A DNA stretch of 64,000 bases, taken from NCBI GenBank assembly GCA_021442155.1, contig CM038221.1:149597601-149661600 (forward strand). The letters are read 5' to 3'. A model generated the notes under the pieces. That model was not told where the DNA came from. It saw only the letters and a list, made by a program, of their open reading frames with translations, and made no database searches. Every line of letters begins with the position of its first letter. Position 1 is the first letter of the stretch. The DNA is from Cymbidium sinense (Eukaryota > Streptophyta > Magnoliopsida > Asparagales > Orchidaceae). The position numbers and the translations under genes were made by a program. Below are positions 48,911 through 60,753 of the stretch, one piece after another.

Positions 48911-51900
48911 TGGTTCCTTCTTTGATGGTTGGAATGTTGTTGCTCCAAAGGTTTCACATGGTACATAAGATGAAATCTTATGACCAATGCTCATCCGAAT
49001 CCCCCATAACAATCATTCCAAGATCTTAATTGCAAAATTACATGAAAAAGGAAAAGTAAATCTAACTAACACCTGCAAAGCAGAGATGAGCTAAACAAAC
49101 CATACAAATCCCAAGCATGTATGAGTACAAATTAGACTTAGCACCTCACATATGGGTAACCAAGTCCACCTGGCCTATTGGATCATGCTTAGGGGTATAA
49201 GCGCCTACACATCAAAAGCATTTATATATTTTTATTTATTATACTCTTAAGCACAATCCTCAAGATAATGATTAGACTAAATCATCCTACCATTCAGTCT
49301 ACGCACATACACCCTAACATCCAGACTAAAACATTACATTACAAAGCAAAAGCAAAACATCAAACCATGCACTGCCCTAACCTAAAGCTAGAAATGGTGA
49401 CTTAGTCTAATGTGTGTGTCATTTAAGGTTTATGTGGTATGCTTAGCTATGGATTTAAGGTTTAAATTTTCTAAGTATATAAAAATGTTCAACTTAGGTG
49501 GGTTGTTTTATTCATGTTATTTAGTTGATTTTTATTTGGTGATTTGTTTAAGTTTGAAAGAACCTGCAATTAATTACTAAGTTGTAAAGAGAAGGAAAAG
49601 AAAAGAGAAACTTCTCTTTCCATCCCTACCTTAAGTAATTTCTGAAGTAGATTCATGTTTAATTTTATTTAGTGAAAGTTTTCTTATATGTTTTAATTAA
49701 TCCTAAGTTTAGAATAACTCTAAACAAACCTATCCAAAAGAAAAGGCATTTTAAGATTAAGTAAAGTGAAATAATATCACAAGACACACACCACTTTATT
49801 TCTTTCCCAACATATATAACATGCATATGGATGAATCCTAAGCATATCTATACATGCAAATGAGAATGTTTAGCACACCTTAATGATGAATGCTAAGTAG
49901 TATTACTTAAGAAAATTTGGATGCTTTATGATGCATGATTTTCATTAAGTAGAAAAGGGGATATTTTTTTTATCCTTTATTCACCAGGGGTGTAAGGTAC
50001 AAGACCTACTTAGGGCTACTTAAAGCCTCGCAACCCCGAGGTTGTCCATACTAATATACCACTTTCCTTAAATACATATGCATGTACAAAAGAAATAAAT
50101 GGAAAAGAAAGATGCAAAAGTTTATATTTATTTGATTTTTTGGTTTGGTTGTTTAATTTATATGTGTGATGTGAAATTCCTTCTTAAGTCATAATATAAA
50201 ATTGCATAGGAATGGATTTGAGCAAGTTTTATGTCCTTTTCAAGTGGGCTATGTACTTTGCAAATCCTATACAATTCTATGTTAAGAAAGAGAGGGAGAA
50301 TCAAAGACACATGACACATATCTTTATATTTCTCACATGCAAGCTTATAAATAATTAGAAGTAGCATACCTTTTAGTTTTGATGTTTGATTTATAAATTT
50401 TTGAAAATAATTTTGAATTTAGTAGTGATAATAGCCATTCATATTCTTACTTTAGCCAAAACATGCAACTTGACATAAAGAAAACATTTTATTTTAATTT
50501 TGATTTTTAAAAAAAATAAATGCATGATTTTCATATGGCATACATATTTAGCATATTAGGAAAGAAATAAAGTGATGAAAGCAATGTAAATTCATTCACT
50601 CTAATTAATTCCTAAAGACAATCCTATGGAATAGAATTATTTAAAGCAAATCAAATTTAGTTTTAAAGAAATTTTATTTGATTTTGAGTTTGATTTCAAT
50701 TTGAGAAATGTGAGATGAGTTGGTCCTAACCCATTCATGTGTATATTATTTTTTGTTGTTTAATTTTAGGTGTTTAGGTCAATTTTATATTTTAGTTAAG
50801 GTATGTACATTAAGTGTATTAATTATCCCTTACTTATACCACCTTAGCATATTTAACCAAATAATTATGAGATAATGATATGACATAAAACCACATAAGG
50901 AATTTAAATCAGCAATGCACCTAGGAAGAAAAGGGCCTAATGCATTTGGCTCACAATTAATGATTAATTAAGCTAAAAGGTTTAAGTTAAGTACTTTCAT
51001 TACCCTTCTCACACATATGGATTAGGTTTTGATTTCCTTAAGCCATTTAGGTTATTAAACACCTAAGCATCTACCCAAGATGGATTGATTAAGTTCTGGA
51101 ATGTTTTGAAAATTTTATCAAGTTAATTAAGTAATTAGTGGATTAACCCTTAATTGAATTTAGACTAAGGAAGAGAAAGGGGTTTAAGGAATTACTTAGG
51201 GAAAATATCCCAAAATTATTCCCTAAGTCTTCTAATCACTCAAATAAAGCTTAATTAACTCAAACAAGTGATTAAACCAATATTCACACATTTAATTAGG
51301 CTTAATTACATTAAGAGGGTAATTAAAGATTCAATAATTGATCCCCCTAATTAACACAATAATAAATCCCAAGAAAATTAGGGGAGGCAAAAGTCATCCC
51401 CTTAAATGCACATGAGAAGTTTGAGATTAATCAGTGGGATAATTAGGGTTATTAGGTTTCATTAAAACCTTAATTAAGAAAAATATACTATCAAAATCTA
51501 GTGAAATTAATTTTAGAATATTATGCTCTGAATTATCTTTCCAATGCTTTTTACCTTATATTTTTAGAATTTTTCTAGAATTAGTTATGCAATTATGAAG
51601 ATTCAAAGATTAAGATAATAAATAAATCCAATTAAAATAGCTAATCTCCAATGAGTCGATTAGCTTTCACGTGGCACGATGGGAGAGGCTATATAAATTG
51701 TCACATCGTTGTGCCGCATCAGCGGTGGTTCTATGCACTTTCTCCCCATTTGTCTGATCAAGGATCAGATAGTTGAGATTAAGGTCGCAGCATTAAAGGA
51801 TTAAATTGAATATCCTACGCATCTTGATCACAACTGTCCATCCAAAACATGCGGATGGATGGCCCATGATACATCCCTGATCTTCCTTATGGGAGATGGC

Positions 51901-53753
51901 CACTGTCCATCTTCTAGGGGAAGATCCGAGCTCACTTGAGCTTGGATTGAAGCCAAATTCAACCCACACCATCTAACAGTGAAGGGGAACACATTCAATG
52001 GCTAACTTTGCTTGGGATGAAACTTTCCTTCACAAAGGACCAAGAAAAAAATGAAACTATACTCTGTTTAATGGCATACCTCGCCGGAGGCTATCACCGA
52101 CATCCTTAGAAGCTTTGCCTAGTAGAGAAAGCCTTGCAAAGGTTTGAGGTGTTGAGATTGAATGGATCTCCTATGGACCAAGTTCACCTTCAAATGCTCA
52201 CGGCCTTGATCAAAGTCCCACTTCCCCTTTGGAGCTTGGAAGAAGCTTGGGATGAGTTTGACTAGGCCCTCTGAGGGTGCTCAAAGGAGGAATTGGATTG
52301 GTTTGGAGTATTGAGTGAGATAGAAATTAGCTTGAGCCCCCTATTTTTGGTTTAGAGAAACCAAGAAATGGAGAATTCTTACTCACTCTAGGAAGCTTGG
52401 GGAGACTTGCAATGACTTGCTCTGAATTCCCTAAGCTCAATCGAATGTGTCACCGATGATTTCAAGTGGAATTAGGGGGAGTATATCTCCCCCTAGGTGA
52501 ATCAATGACGCATTTCCTTGCTATTTTGATCCAATACACCCTATTCAAAGGGTTTGTTAGCTATTAGAGCATGCATGGTTTGAAGAGAGGAAGTGGTGAA
52601 GCTCCCATGTGCTTAATTGAGTGGAGGAATGATCCCCATGTGCTCATGTTCAAACAAGTGGTGCTTGGCCTTGTTTTTAAACTCATTAGGTCATGTGCAC
52701 CATATCCATTAGTATCATTTGGTCCACTAAGAGGATGTCAAGTGTCCATGAAGAGGAATTGATCAAATTCCAAGTGGTTTTGATTTTAGGTTACCCTATG
52801 GCCTAGTGGTAAAATGGTCATTTGACCTTGATTTCAGTTTGAATATATTTGGTATGATTAAAAAATGGGTTAGGCCAAGTTTCATTGAATTTGGAGTTGG
52901 TTTGATATGATTTGCTCATGTTGACCCACTTAGGTCAAAATGGGCAACATGGTCAAGTTAACTAATTGGTCAAATTCAAACCAAGGGTCAAGTTCACATG
53001 ACCATTTGAAATGTTTTGGAATTATTGTTTTGGTTCAATTTGATTTATATTTGGTTTTGGTTCATTTGATTTCATTTAGGTCAAATGGGTCAAATTGAAT
53101 AATTTGACCCATTTGACCTATTGTTAGGTCATGGGTTGGTTTATGTTTGGTTGATCATTTGAAATGGATTGGTATCTTTGTTTCCAATCAATTTAGTTTA
53201 TATTTGATTTGGCTCAATTTGACCCTTTTAAGTTGGGTTCAAGGTCAATAAAGCTGGGTTGGCCAATTGAGGCTTTGGTCAAGTTCAATAGAATGAACTT
53301 GACCCATTGGTTTCAACCAATTTAACTTAGATAAAGTTTTGACATATTTTGACTTTTTAGATCAAGTTGGTTCAACTTGGGTCAAGTGGCCAATTGGGTT
53401 AGGTTAGGCTCAAATGATGACTTGGTCAAGTTCAAACATTAGTCATGAATGAGTTTTGATTAATGGTTTCTATCAATTTGGCCTATGATGAATTTTGGCT
53501 AGTTTAGGTTTCATTTTGGCTAAGTGTTGAGTTGGTCAACCCTTAAGTTTGACTTGATTTGACCCAATTTGAGTGATTGATCATCTTATGATGATTGTTG
53601 CTCATAATGTGAGGCTTAGATGGGCTTAGCTCAATCCAATTTGGTTAGATTAAATTTGGTTTGGTGTACTTTAGGTCACTTTGAGTCAAGTGAGCCTAAG
53701 TGGGTCAAATGGCTTGGTCAAAGCTTGATTTTTGAATCAATTTTTGGGTATTT

Positions 53754-54420
53754 GAATTTATATTTCATTTATATATGTGAATATAAATGAGAATATAAAT
53801 GAGTTATGAGAAAATTTCATGAATTTGAAGTGATTTGAACTTGATTTGAGCTAAGTCCATAAGAGGAAATCAAAGGACTTTGGAAAAGATTTTTGATTTG
53901 GATTTCAATCATGGGTTTAGTTTTGATTGTTTGAATTTATATTTCATTTATATATGTGAATATAAATGAGAATATAAATGGGTTATGATAAAATTCCTTG
54001 AATTTGAATTGATTTAGGCTAAGTCCATAAGAGGGAACTAAAGGACTTATGAAAGATTTTTGATTTGGATTTGAATTTTGAATTTGGTTTGATGGATTTG
54101 AATTTATATTTCATTTATATATGTGAATATAAATGAGAATATAAATGGGTTATGAGAAAATTCCTTGAATTTGAAATGATTTGTATTTGATTTAGGCCAA
54201 GTCCATGAGAGAAACAAAAGGACTTAAGAAATATTTTTGATTTGGATTTGAATTTTGGATTTAGTTTGATTTATTTAAATTTATATTTCATTTATATATG
54301 TGAATATAAATGAGAATATAAATGGGTTATGAGAAAATTCCATGAATTTGAATTGATTTAGATTTGATTTATGCTAAGTCCATGAGAGGGAATAAAAAAG
54401 ACTTATGAAATATTTTTGGA
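53754..54420 (-). repeat. AT-rich subrepeats in the LTR, period about 167-179 bp
   Basis: Four copies start at 53754, 53933, 54100 and 54277. Each has TTATATTTCATTTATATATG followed by two AATATAAATG-type segments and GTTATGAGAAAATT. The arms TTTATATT and AATATAAA can pair. Confidence 0.82.
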
Positions 54421-54784
54421 GTTTGGAATCCAATCATGGGCCTCAATCATAAGTTTCAATCATTTGGAATTGATTCATGATTTGAGAAAATCCATTAAAT
54501 TGATTTGAGGTTTGATTTTTGAACTGCTTTGATATGAGTTTGATGTTTTGACTTGGAAGAAGGAAGAAAGGAATTTGGTTTAATGCCATAGGGTAGGCAA
54601 ATTTTCCTAACACCCTTAAGGTATGACCTATTCCTATGGCTAACTCTTCTAAGTCTCTATGGCTAGATTGAGTATTCACCTAATCACTAGATATGTCTTA
54701 TGACTAAGGAACTCTTAAATTTTAAGAGAAGTCCTATGTCTAAGATGGAGAGGTTGAGAGCTCATTCTAAAAATGAGATCAACA

Positions 54785-55640
54785 GTAGGATGACTCAACC
54801 TCCACCAAGTAGAGGTAAAGGTAGATACAAAGGCGCCCAGAGGTGGAAGACTGGTTGGTGCCACCAAGAGGGTTATGTTCCAGTCACGTGAGTACCCTAC
54901 TATTCACATAGACTTGGAATCCTGAGAATGAGTTTAATGTGATTAGCATACCATCCATCCCTCGTTTCATGGAGGTGACACTTTGATAGGATGAAGACTA
55001 GCCTCCAAGCAAAGCACAATGTATTTGAATTAAGTTTATGTGAAACTATCAGTTTAGAACCTAGCTCTAACCTCACTTTTCTCTCAAAAGTTGAAGGTTT
55101 AGTAGTTAAGAAGCCTCAATCTTCCGTGGATGTCGTCAAGAGATTCCTATTGGGATCATCATCTTCAAGTCCAGGAACTGATGTAAGACTTGAGGATTAT
55201 TCGTATAAAGAATTAATGGAATTATCTTTTGATTGGTACTTACCTTGTGCTCTTAATCTTGTAAAGAAGGGTTTGATTCTTTATACATGGTCCAAGCACA
55301 GGTTAAAGTACTTTAAAAAGCTGTGGAATAATAGAGGCAGGGATGCACAATCAATATCAGGACTAGGATTCGGTATAGTGGGTCCCATCGATGATGACGA
55401 GTACTACTTAGTTGTCACCAATCATCTACAGTCTGATAGATTATTCAACCACACTAGCTCTTATGAGGATGCTTGTTTAAAAACTTTAGATGATCCAGAT
55501 GATCTCCAAATCAAAGATGCCCCTCTAGAATTTGAAGAGAAAATCCATTCAATAATTGACAAGCTCAAAGAAATCAACCTCAGGACAGAAGAAAATCCAC
55601 ACCCGATATACATCAGTACATTATTAAATGATGGAGAAAC
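54785..55640 (+). pseudogene. Protease-RT linker, element B, right of the inserted LTR
   Basis: It resumes with the Arg/Gly box (MTQPPPSRGKGRYKG, 54790-54835). The longest open frame in the window, 54991-55851 (286 aa), covers the linker and the start of RT. It has LCETI, KVEGLVVKK, a Ser run, then YSYKELMELSFDWYLPCAL, TWSKHRLKYFKKLW and GFGIVGPIDDDEYYLVVTNH, all with counterparts at 16165-16400. I recognise no domain in the linker. Its survival as an open frame may be chance or reflect a younger age of this part. Confidence 0.75.
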
Positions 55641-56560
55641 CAACGACTTAGTTAGGCTATTGGTTGAGTTTAAGGACTGCTTTGCATGGAGCTATGAAGA
55701 GATGCCTGGATTATCTTTTGACGTAGTAGTCTACAATAAACTAACAATAGACCCTAATGCTAACCCTATCAAGCAAGCTCCTAGACGCTTGCAATTAGAA
55801 ATCAACAAGTGCCATTTTGAAGTCAAGAAATTGATCATGGTTTCATCGTGAAGAAAAAACCCTACCTAGTTAGCTGTCATCCCGCTTAAGAAGAAGAATT
55901 CCAAATTCATATGCATTAATTTCGTGGACTTAAATAAGGCATGTCCTAAGGATAAGTTTCCTCTTCCTATACCAAAACTAATGGTGGACATCGCCTCATC
56001 TCATGCAGTATTGTCCTTCATGGATGGGTCATCTAGTTACAACCTAATTAAGATGGCCCTCGAGGATGAAAGAAACACTACTTTCGAACCCTGATCGAAA
56101 TCTATTGTTATAAGGTTATGCTTTTTGGCCTTAAAAATGCTGGTGTTATATACCAACAGGCCATTACTCAAATCTTCAATGACCTCATTCATCATCAAGT
56201 TGAGTGCTATGTTGATGATATGGTAGTCAAAAGCAAAGAAAAGGAAGACCGTCTCTTTGACTTGAGAGTAGTTTTCGAATAGTTAAGAAAATACAACCTC
56301 AAAATGAATCCCCTGAATTGTGCATTCAGAGTAGCTTTAGGGAAGTTCCTTGGGTTTGTTGTCCGACACCAATGAATAGAGACAGATCTAGAAAGATCAA
56401 AGCTATCTTAGAAATGCCACCACCTAAAAGTTTAACTCAACTTAGATCTTTCCAAGGGTGGTTGGCATATCTTAGGTGCTTTATCTCCAACCTATCGGGA
56501 AGATGCAAGCCATTTTCAATACTTGTCAAAAAGGATGCCAAGTTCAAGTGAGATGATAAG
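55641..56560 (+). pseudogene. Reverse transcriptase pseudogene, element B
   Basis: RT copies the RNA genome into DNA. The lead-in FKDCFAWSYEEMPGL is at about 55670-55710, followed by KQAPRRLQLEI and VKKLI. After frameshifts come a palm block with FMDGSSSYN (about 56017-56043), FGLKNA (56124-56141) and the catalytic YVDD at 56208-56219 (CYVDDMVVKSKEKED), intact. Then LKMNPLNCAF, KFLGFV and the connection segment SLTQLRSFQGWLAYLRCFI (56318-56551). Frames change at about 55852, between 56025 and 56124, and again before 56318. The order and motifs are those of Ty3/gypsy RT. Confidence 0.88.
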
Positions 56561-56900
56561 TGTCAGCATGCCTTTGAAGATATCAACCAGTATTTGGTGA
56601 AGCTGCCAATTCTAGCAGCCCCTATCCCAGGCAGGACACTCATCCTCTACACCACTACATTGGATGACTCTCTTAATGCTTTGTTGGCCCAAGCCAACGA
56701 TGAAGAGAAGGAGAGTGCTCTCTACTACCTCAACCATCATCTGATCCCTGCTGAAGCGAACTACCCATCTATTGAGAAACATTTCCTAGCTTTAATCGTT
56801 GCATCCCAAAAGCTATGACACTATATACTTTCTCATAAGGTGAACTTGATTTCAAGAACCAATCCACTGTAGTATCTCATTACACAACCAACACTATTCA
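56561..56900 (+). pseudogene. First (Ty3-type) RNase H domain, element B
   Basis: It continues from RT with CQHAFEDINQYL, LILYTTTLDDSLNALLAQ (56641-56694), ALYYLNHHLIPAEANYPSIE and LALIVASQKL, then HYILSHKVNLIS. In an active Ty3 RNase H an Asp is expected around the LYTTTLDD block; here the usual position is not acidic, which agrees with the reported tendency of the original RNase H of Tat elements to lose catalytic residues. Stops at 56551 and 56818. Confidence 0.72.
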
Positions 56901-57059
56901 GACATTTGGGACGTTAGTCCATGATTCTCTCATAGTTCGATATCACATTCGTACCCCTCCGTACAGTGAAAGGATAAGCACTAGTAAATTTCTTAGCAAA
57001 GACACCCACTTCCATCGATCTGCTAGTGATCGCCTCCTAATGAACAAATCATAAACTTA

Positions 57060-57510
57060 GGGGAGGTTGACAACCATTATTGGGAGATGTATTTTGATGG
57101 TGCAACTTCCTTTCATAAAGGAGAAGAACCATGATCTACTCTTCCAAGAAAGGCAGGGGTAGGAATAGTTCTCTTAACTCCAGATGGCGATGTGAGATTC
57201 ACATAATTTCTCTCCAATCCATGCACCAACAACGAAGCTGAGTATGAGGCATAGATTTTTCGTCTGGAGTTAGCTATTACAGTTTGTGTCAAAAGTATCA
57301 ACATCTATGGGGATTCTCAACTAGTCATCAACTAGATTGTCTGGTCCTACAAGGTTCTCAAACATAAGCTTCATCACTACCACAAGTACACCATGAAGCT
57401 GTTGCCCAAATCCCTTAGGTCACCTTCTACAAGGTCCCTCGAGGAGAGAATATAGTAGCAGATTCTTTGGCCAAACTCGCTAAAGAATTGCATGTCCAGA
57501 AGATGAGTTA
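57060..57510 (+). pseudogene. Second (archaeal-type) RNase H domain, element B
   Basis: A separate RNase H follows the first: MYFDGA with Asp at 57096-57098, TNNEAEYEA with Glu at 57234-57236, IYGDSQLVI with Asp at 57312-57314, and ENIVADSLAKLAKEL with Asp at 57461-57463. The first three are in one frame and the fourth is shifted. All four catalytic acids can thus be placed. A second, acquired RNase H is a hallmark of the Tat lineage. It would remove RNA from RNA-DNA hybrids during reverse transcription. Several stops show that it is dead. Confidence 0.82.
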
Positions 57511-58865
57511 ATTCCAATAAGGGTCCAAAATAGACAATTCCTATCCCTTCTTTATGCTGAACTCGTTGATAAACTTTCACTTAAAGGGGAGGTTGTCATT
57601 GCCGAAAAGGATAAGGATCTGGATTAGAGGCAACCGTTCATAGATTATTTGAGCACCGGCAAACTACCTCAAGAGAAATCACAAGCCCAACAGATGAAGC
57701 AGAGAGCTCTCTCCCATGCTCTCGTGGATGGCATCTTATACCAATGATCTTTCGATCAAATGTGGTTACACTATTTGGACAAACACGAAGCCCGTAGGAT
57801 CATGACCATGGTACATTCAGGTCTATGCAGAGCGCATCAATTCGGTCTGAAGATGAAAGTAAAGATCAAGAGACTATGATATTACTAGCCTTCGATGATC
57901 ACATACTACATGAACGTGGCTAGGAGATGGCACCAATGTCAGGTACATGGTGTAGTACTACATCAACCACCCAACATTCTACATCCTACATTGGCCTCAT
58001 GGCCATTTGAGTGTTGGGGGTACTAACTTTATGGGTCCCATCAATCCACCTTCTTCCAAGGGACATCGGTTCATCTTAGCTGCCACCGACTACTTTTCCA
58101 AATGGACAGAAGTAATCCCACTCAAAGAGGTCATAGCTCAATGTGTGCTTCAATTTTTTAAGAACCATATCGTATATAAGTTTGGGGTGCCTTGATGAAT
58201 TATATATAATAATGGTACTACATTCAAAAGCACCAAGATCAACAGCTTCGCTAGGAGACACAGTATAGATTGGAGATACTCTACCATCTACTACCCTAGG
58301 GCAAATGGCCTAGCAAAAACATTCAACAAAACTCTCATTCAAATACTAAAAAAGACACTGGATGATAATAAGTGATAGTGGCATGAGCAGTTGGTTGAAG
58401 CCTTGTGGGCATACCACACCACATACATAACTGTAACTCAATCTACCTCGTTCTCCTTAATAAATGGTCTCAAGCTCTACCCTATGCAACTCCCGTCACT
58501 AAGGATAGCAATGGGTAGAAAAATCACTACAGAGCAGAATGCCAAGTTGCGGTTAGAAGAGCTCGAAGGGTTGGAGGAGAGATGCCCGTAGGCGTGCCAA
58601 AACCTTGAGTTGTACAAAGCCAAAATGTTTCAAGCTCACAACAAGTTGGTCCGCCCTATGGCTTTTCAAGTAGGAGAGTTGTTTTAGTTCTAAGGAGACC
58701 AATTATTTCCCATCGAAAGATGGGGCGCAACTTTAAACCCAATTGGGATGGACCTTTTATCATAGAAAAGGCCTACCAAAGAGGATCTTATCACCTTATT
58801 GATTATAAAGGGGAACACCCAATGCTTTCATTTAATGGGCTCTATTTGAAGAAATATTACCCATA
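57511..58865 (+). pseudogene. Integrase pseudogene, element B
   Basis: Integrase inserts the DNA copy into the genome. The zinc-binding part has VHSGLCRAHQFG (about 57810-57845) and, where Cys-x2-Cys is expected, RRWHQCQ, so the first Cys is lost. The core open piece 58007-58195 has FMGPINPPSSKGHRF, where Asn replaces the first catalytic Asp, and AATDYFSKWTEVIPL. A decayed NNGT block is near 58210, and GLAKTFNKTL near 58310 has Lys at the third catalytic position. EALWAYHTTYITVTQSTSF follows (58395-58450). The C-terminal domain has AFQVGE, DGPFIIEKAY, a well-kept GPY/F motif, and LYLKKYYP before the stop at 58864. No chromodomain. Confidence 0.85.
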
Positions 58866-58984
58866 AAAAGTATGTTTGAAAACAATTATCATCAAAAGAA
58901 CAAAAATTCTATTCTAATTCATCAAAATCTTCTCTTCATTTTAAGCGTTGTTTGCTTATCTTATGAATCCACCATGACGTGTTC

Positions 58985-59245
58985 AGGATAGGTGTAAGAG
59001 AACCCGAGAGGCATCTTATCCATCTTTTGCTACATGAACACAATCAAAAACAAATCCCCAGAGCTACTAGAATAGGTGTGAGAGAACCCAAGAGGCATCC
59101 TATTTTGATTAGCATAACTAAGTTAAGTGTAAGAGAACCCAAGCGACATCCTTTCTTAGTGGAAATCCCAACTGCCATTCATGGAACCATTTCATCAAAT
59201 TCCCAAGCGTGTTTATGATAGGTGCATGAAAACCCGAGAGGCACC
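58985..59245 (+). repeat. Short repeats after the integrase stop
   Basis: Four copies of AGGTGTAAGAGAACCCGAGA-type sequence followed by GGCATCCTAT lie near 58990, 59072, 59122 and 59219. Element A has one (18143). The open frame across them (repeating REPxRHP) is a by-product. Confidence 0.7.
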
Positions 59246-60753
59246 CTATTCCTTCTAACACAAACAGAAACACAAAAACAAACACAAATCTTTTATCTCA
59301 GGCTATTTTGATGTGCGAGCAAGCCTCTTGTGGCACTCACTCATTAGCGGCTTTAGGTCGGGTTGACATACTACCTTGTTAATACATCACCCCAATGGTC
59401 ATTTATCTGGCGGATCTGAGTCCTCACACTTTCTTCCTGACTTGACCATTACAAACCAATGAGCACCTTGTTAGTTTGGTAGGCTTCACTGCCCAGCTAG
59501 TAAGATACCTCATGTTGATTTTGTTTAAGAAGATGTGAGTCCCTGTGCTTTCTTCTTGAACTAGCCATCATGTATTGACTAGGTCAAGTATATTTGAGGT
59601 TTAGGATAAGTCCCCCAGAGACTCTTTTCCTCTTGACTAATTTTGAGTTGGTATAAGTCCCCTAGTGGCATTAACTCAATAGTCGCCCTAGGTTGGATAG
59701 CACTTGTCGAGCCGTAGACAAACTATCCCGGCCATTAGTTCCGCTATAGGAGGATGTGAGTCCCTAATTCTTTCTTCCCTGGTTGCAACCCAGTGCACCT
59801 TAGGTTGGTTGATGATCGCTATCATAGCAACTCAATGGATACACCACTTTTGGCAGATGTGAGTCCTCATGCTTTCTCCTTGAGTTGGCCACCGAATACC
59901 TATAGATATTATCTTCTTCAGGGTGTTGGATAAAGCCCTTAGCATCCCTTCTCTCTGTGGGCACTTTACTTAGATTACATCCTTTGTGACCCCATTTACA
60001 CACTACCTGGGTTACTTTTGGATTGGACAGTCCCCCATTCCTAGTAGCCACCCCTGTGGTTGGAGAATTTATTCAACGGATGCACAAATTCTCCTTTGGT
60101 TCAGCAAATCTGTGATATGTCTAGGCTGATATAAGCTCCTTCTCAGTATGATCCCTTGCAAACCAACATGATACATGATAAACAAACAAAACAATCAAAT
60201 AAATTTATTTGCTTGTGGATTAGGAATTTAAGCCCCTAGTGGCCCCTTTCCCAAGCAAGCATCTTATCTTTAGGACAGTGTCAATTGAACTCCCTATAAA
60301 AATTTCCTGACTACTCTTAAGTAGAGATAAGTCCCCCAATCGACACTCTCTTGGTAGTCGCCCTTAGGTTGGGTTCAATAGGTTTTTCCACAAACATGTT
60401 GCCCCGGAAGTCATTTCGCTTTGGAAGATGTAAGTATACTACACATTCTTTCTAGCATGACTGTCGCAAACTGACGGGAAACCCTAGCTCAGATTAACAT
60501 GTTACCTCACTAATGTGTCTCTCCACTAACCTTTTATTCAGAAAATATGTGAGTCCCCGTGCTTTCTTCTCTGAATTAACCATTGAAAACTGAAAGGCAC
60601 CCCTTTGGTTGGATAGTTCTCCCCTCGACCGGGAAGCTACTCCCTTTAGAATAGTAAATCTGAGCATGACCAAGGCCAGCATGGCCCCTACTCAGTGCAA
60701 TCCATCGCAAATCGATGGGATCCATCGAATATAACTAAAAAATAAAATTTATT

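Larger units (their letters stand above)
47243..54784 (-). mobile_element. Inverted, apparently full-length solo LTR (7.54 kb)
   Basis: Both LTR ends are present: on the plus strand it starts TGGCGGTGAGGAAAATTT and ends GAGATCAACA. In order on the plus strand are the hairpin (47760-47797), a CTT-rich tract (48866-48910), the AT-rich part, the conserved block (51361-51400), the promoter-like segment (51660-51700), the TTGAC-rich part (52900-53720) and AT-rich subrepeats (53754-54420). It interrupts the protease-RT linker of element B. Flanking 5-mers ATAAG and GTAGG agree at only three positions, so the duplication is weak. No gene is inside. Confidence 0.88.

Noticed and set aside
48663..49029. 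Open frames with Leu/Phe/Ser runs suggesting a membrane protein
   Set aside because: They are produced by a CTT microsatellite inside an inverted LTR and are not present in other LTR copies.
47238..54789. Target site duplication around the inverted solo LTR
   Set aside because: ATAAG and GTAGG agree at only three of five bases, so no duplication is claimed; the insertion is supported by the continuity of the coding sequence instead.
54991..55851. A 286-codon open frame that could be taken for a host gene
   Set aside because: It has a decayed counterpart at 16165-16705 and runs into RT motifs (FKDCFAWSYEEM). It is the protease-RT linker and RT start of element B.
58979..59218. Open frame with a repeating REPxRHP pattern
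   Set aside because: It lies after the integrase stop and results from the short DNA repeats in the 3' UTR; it has no counterpart frame in element A.
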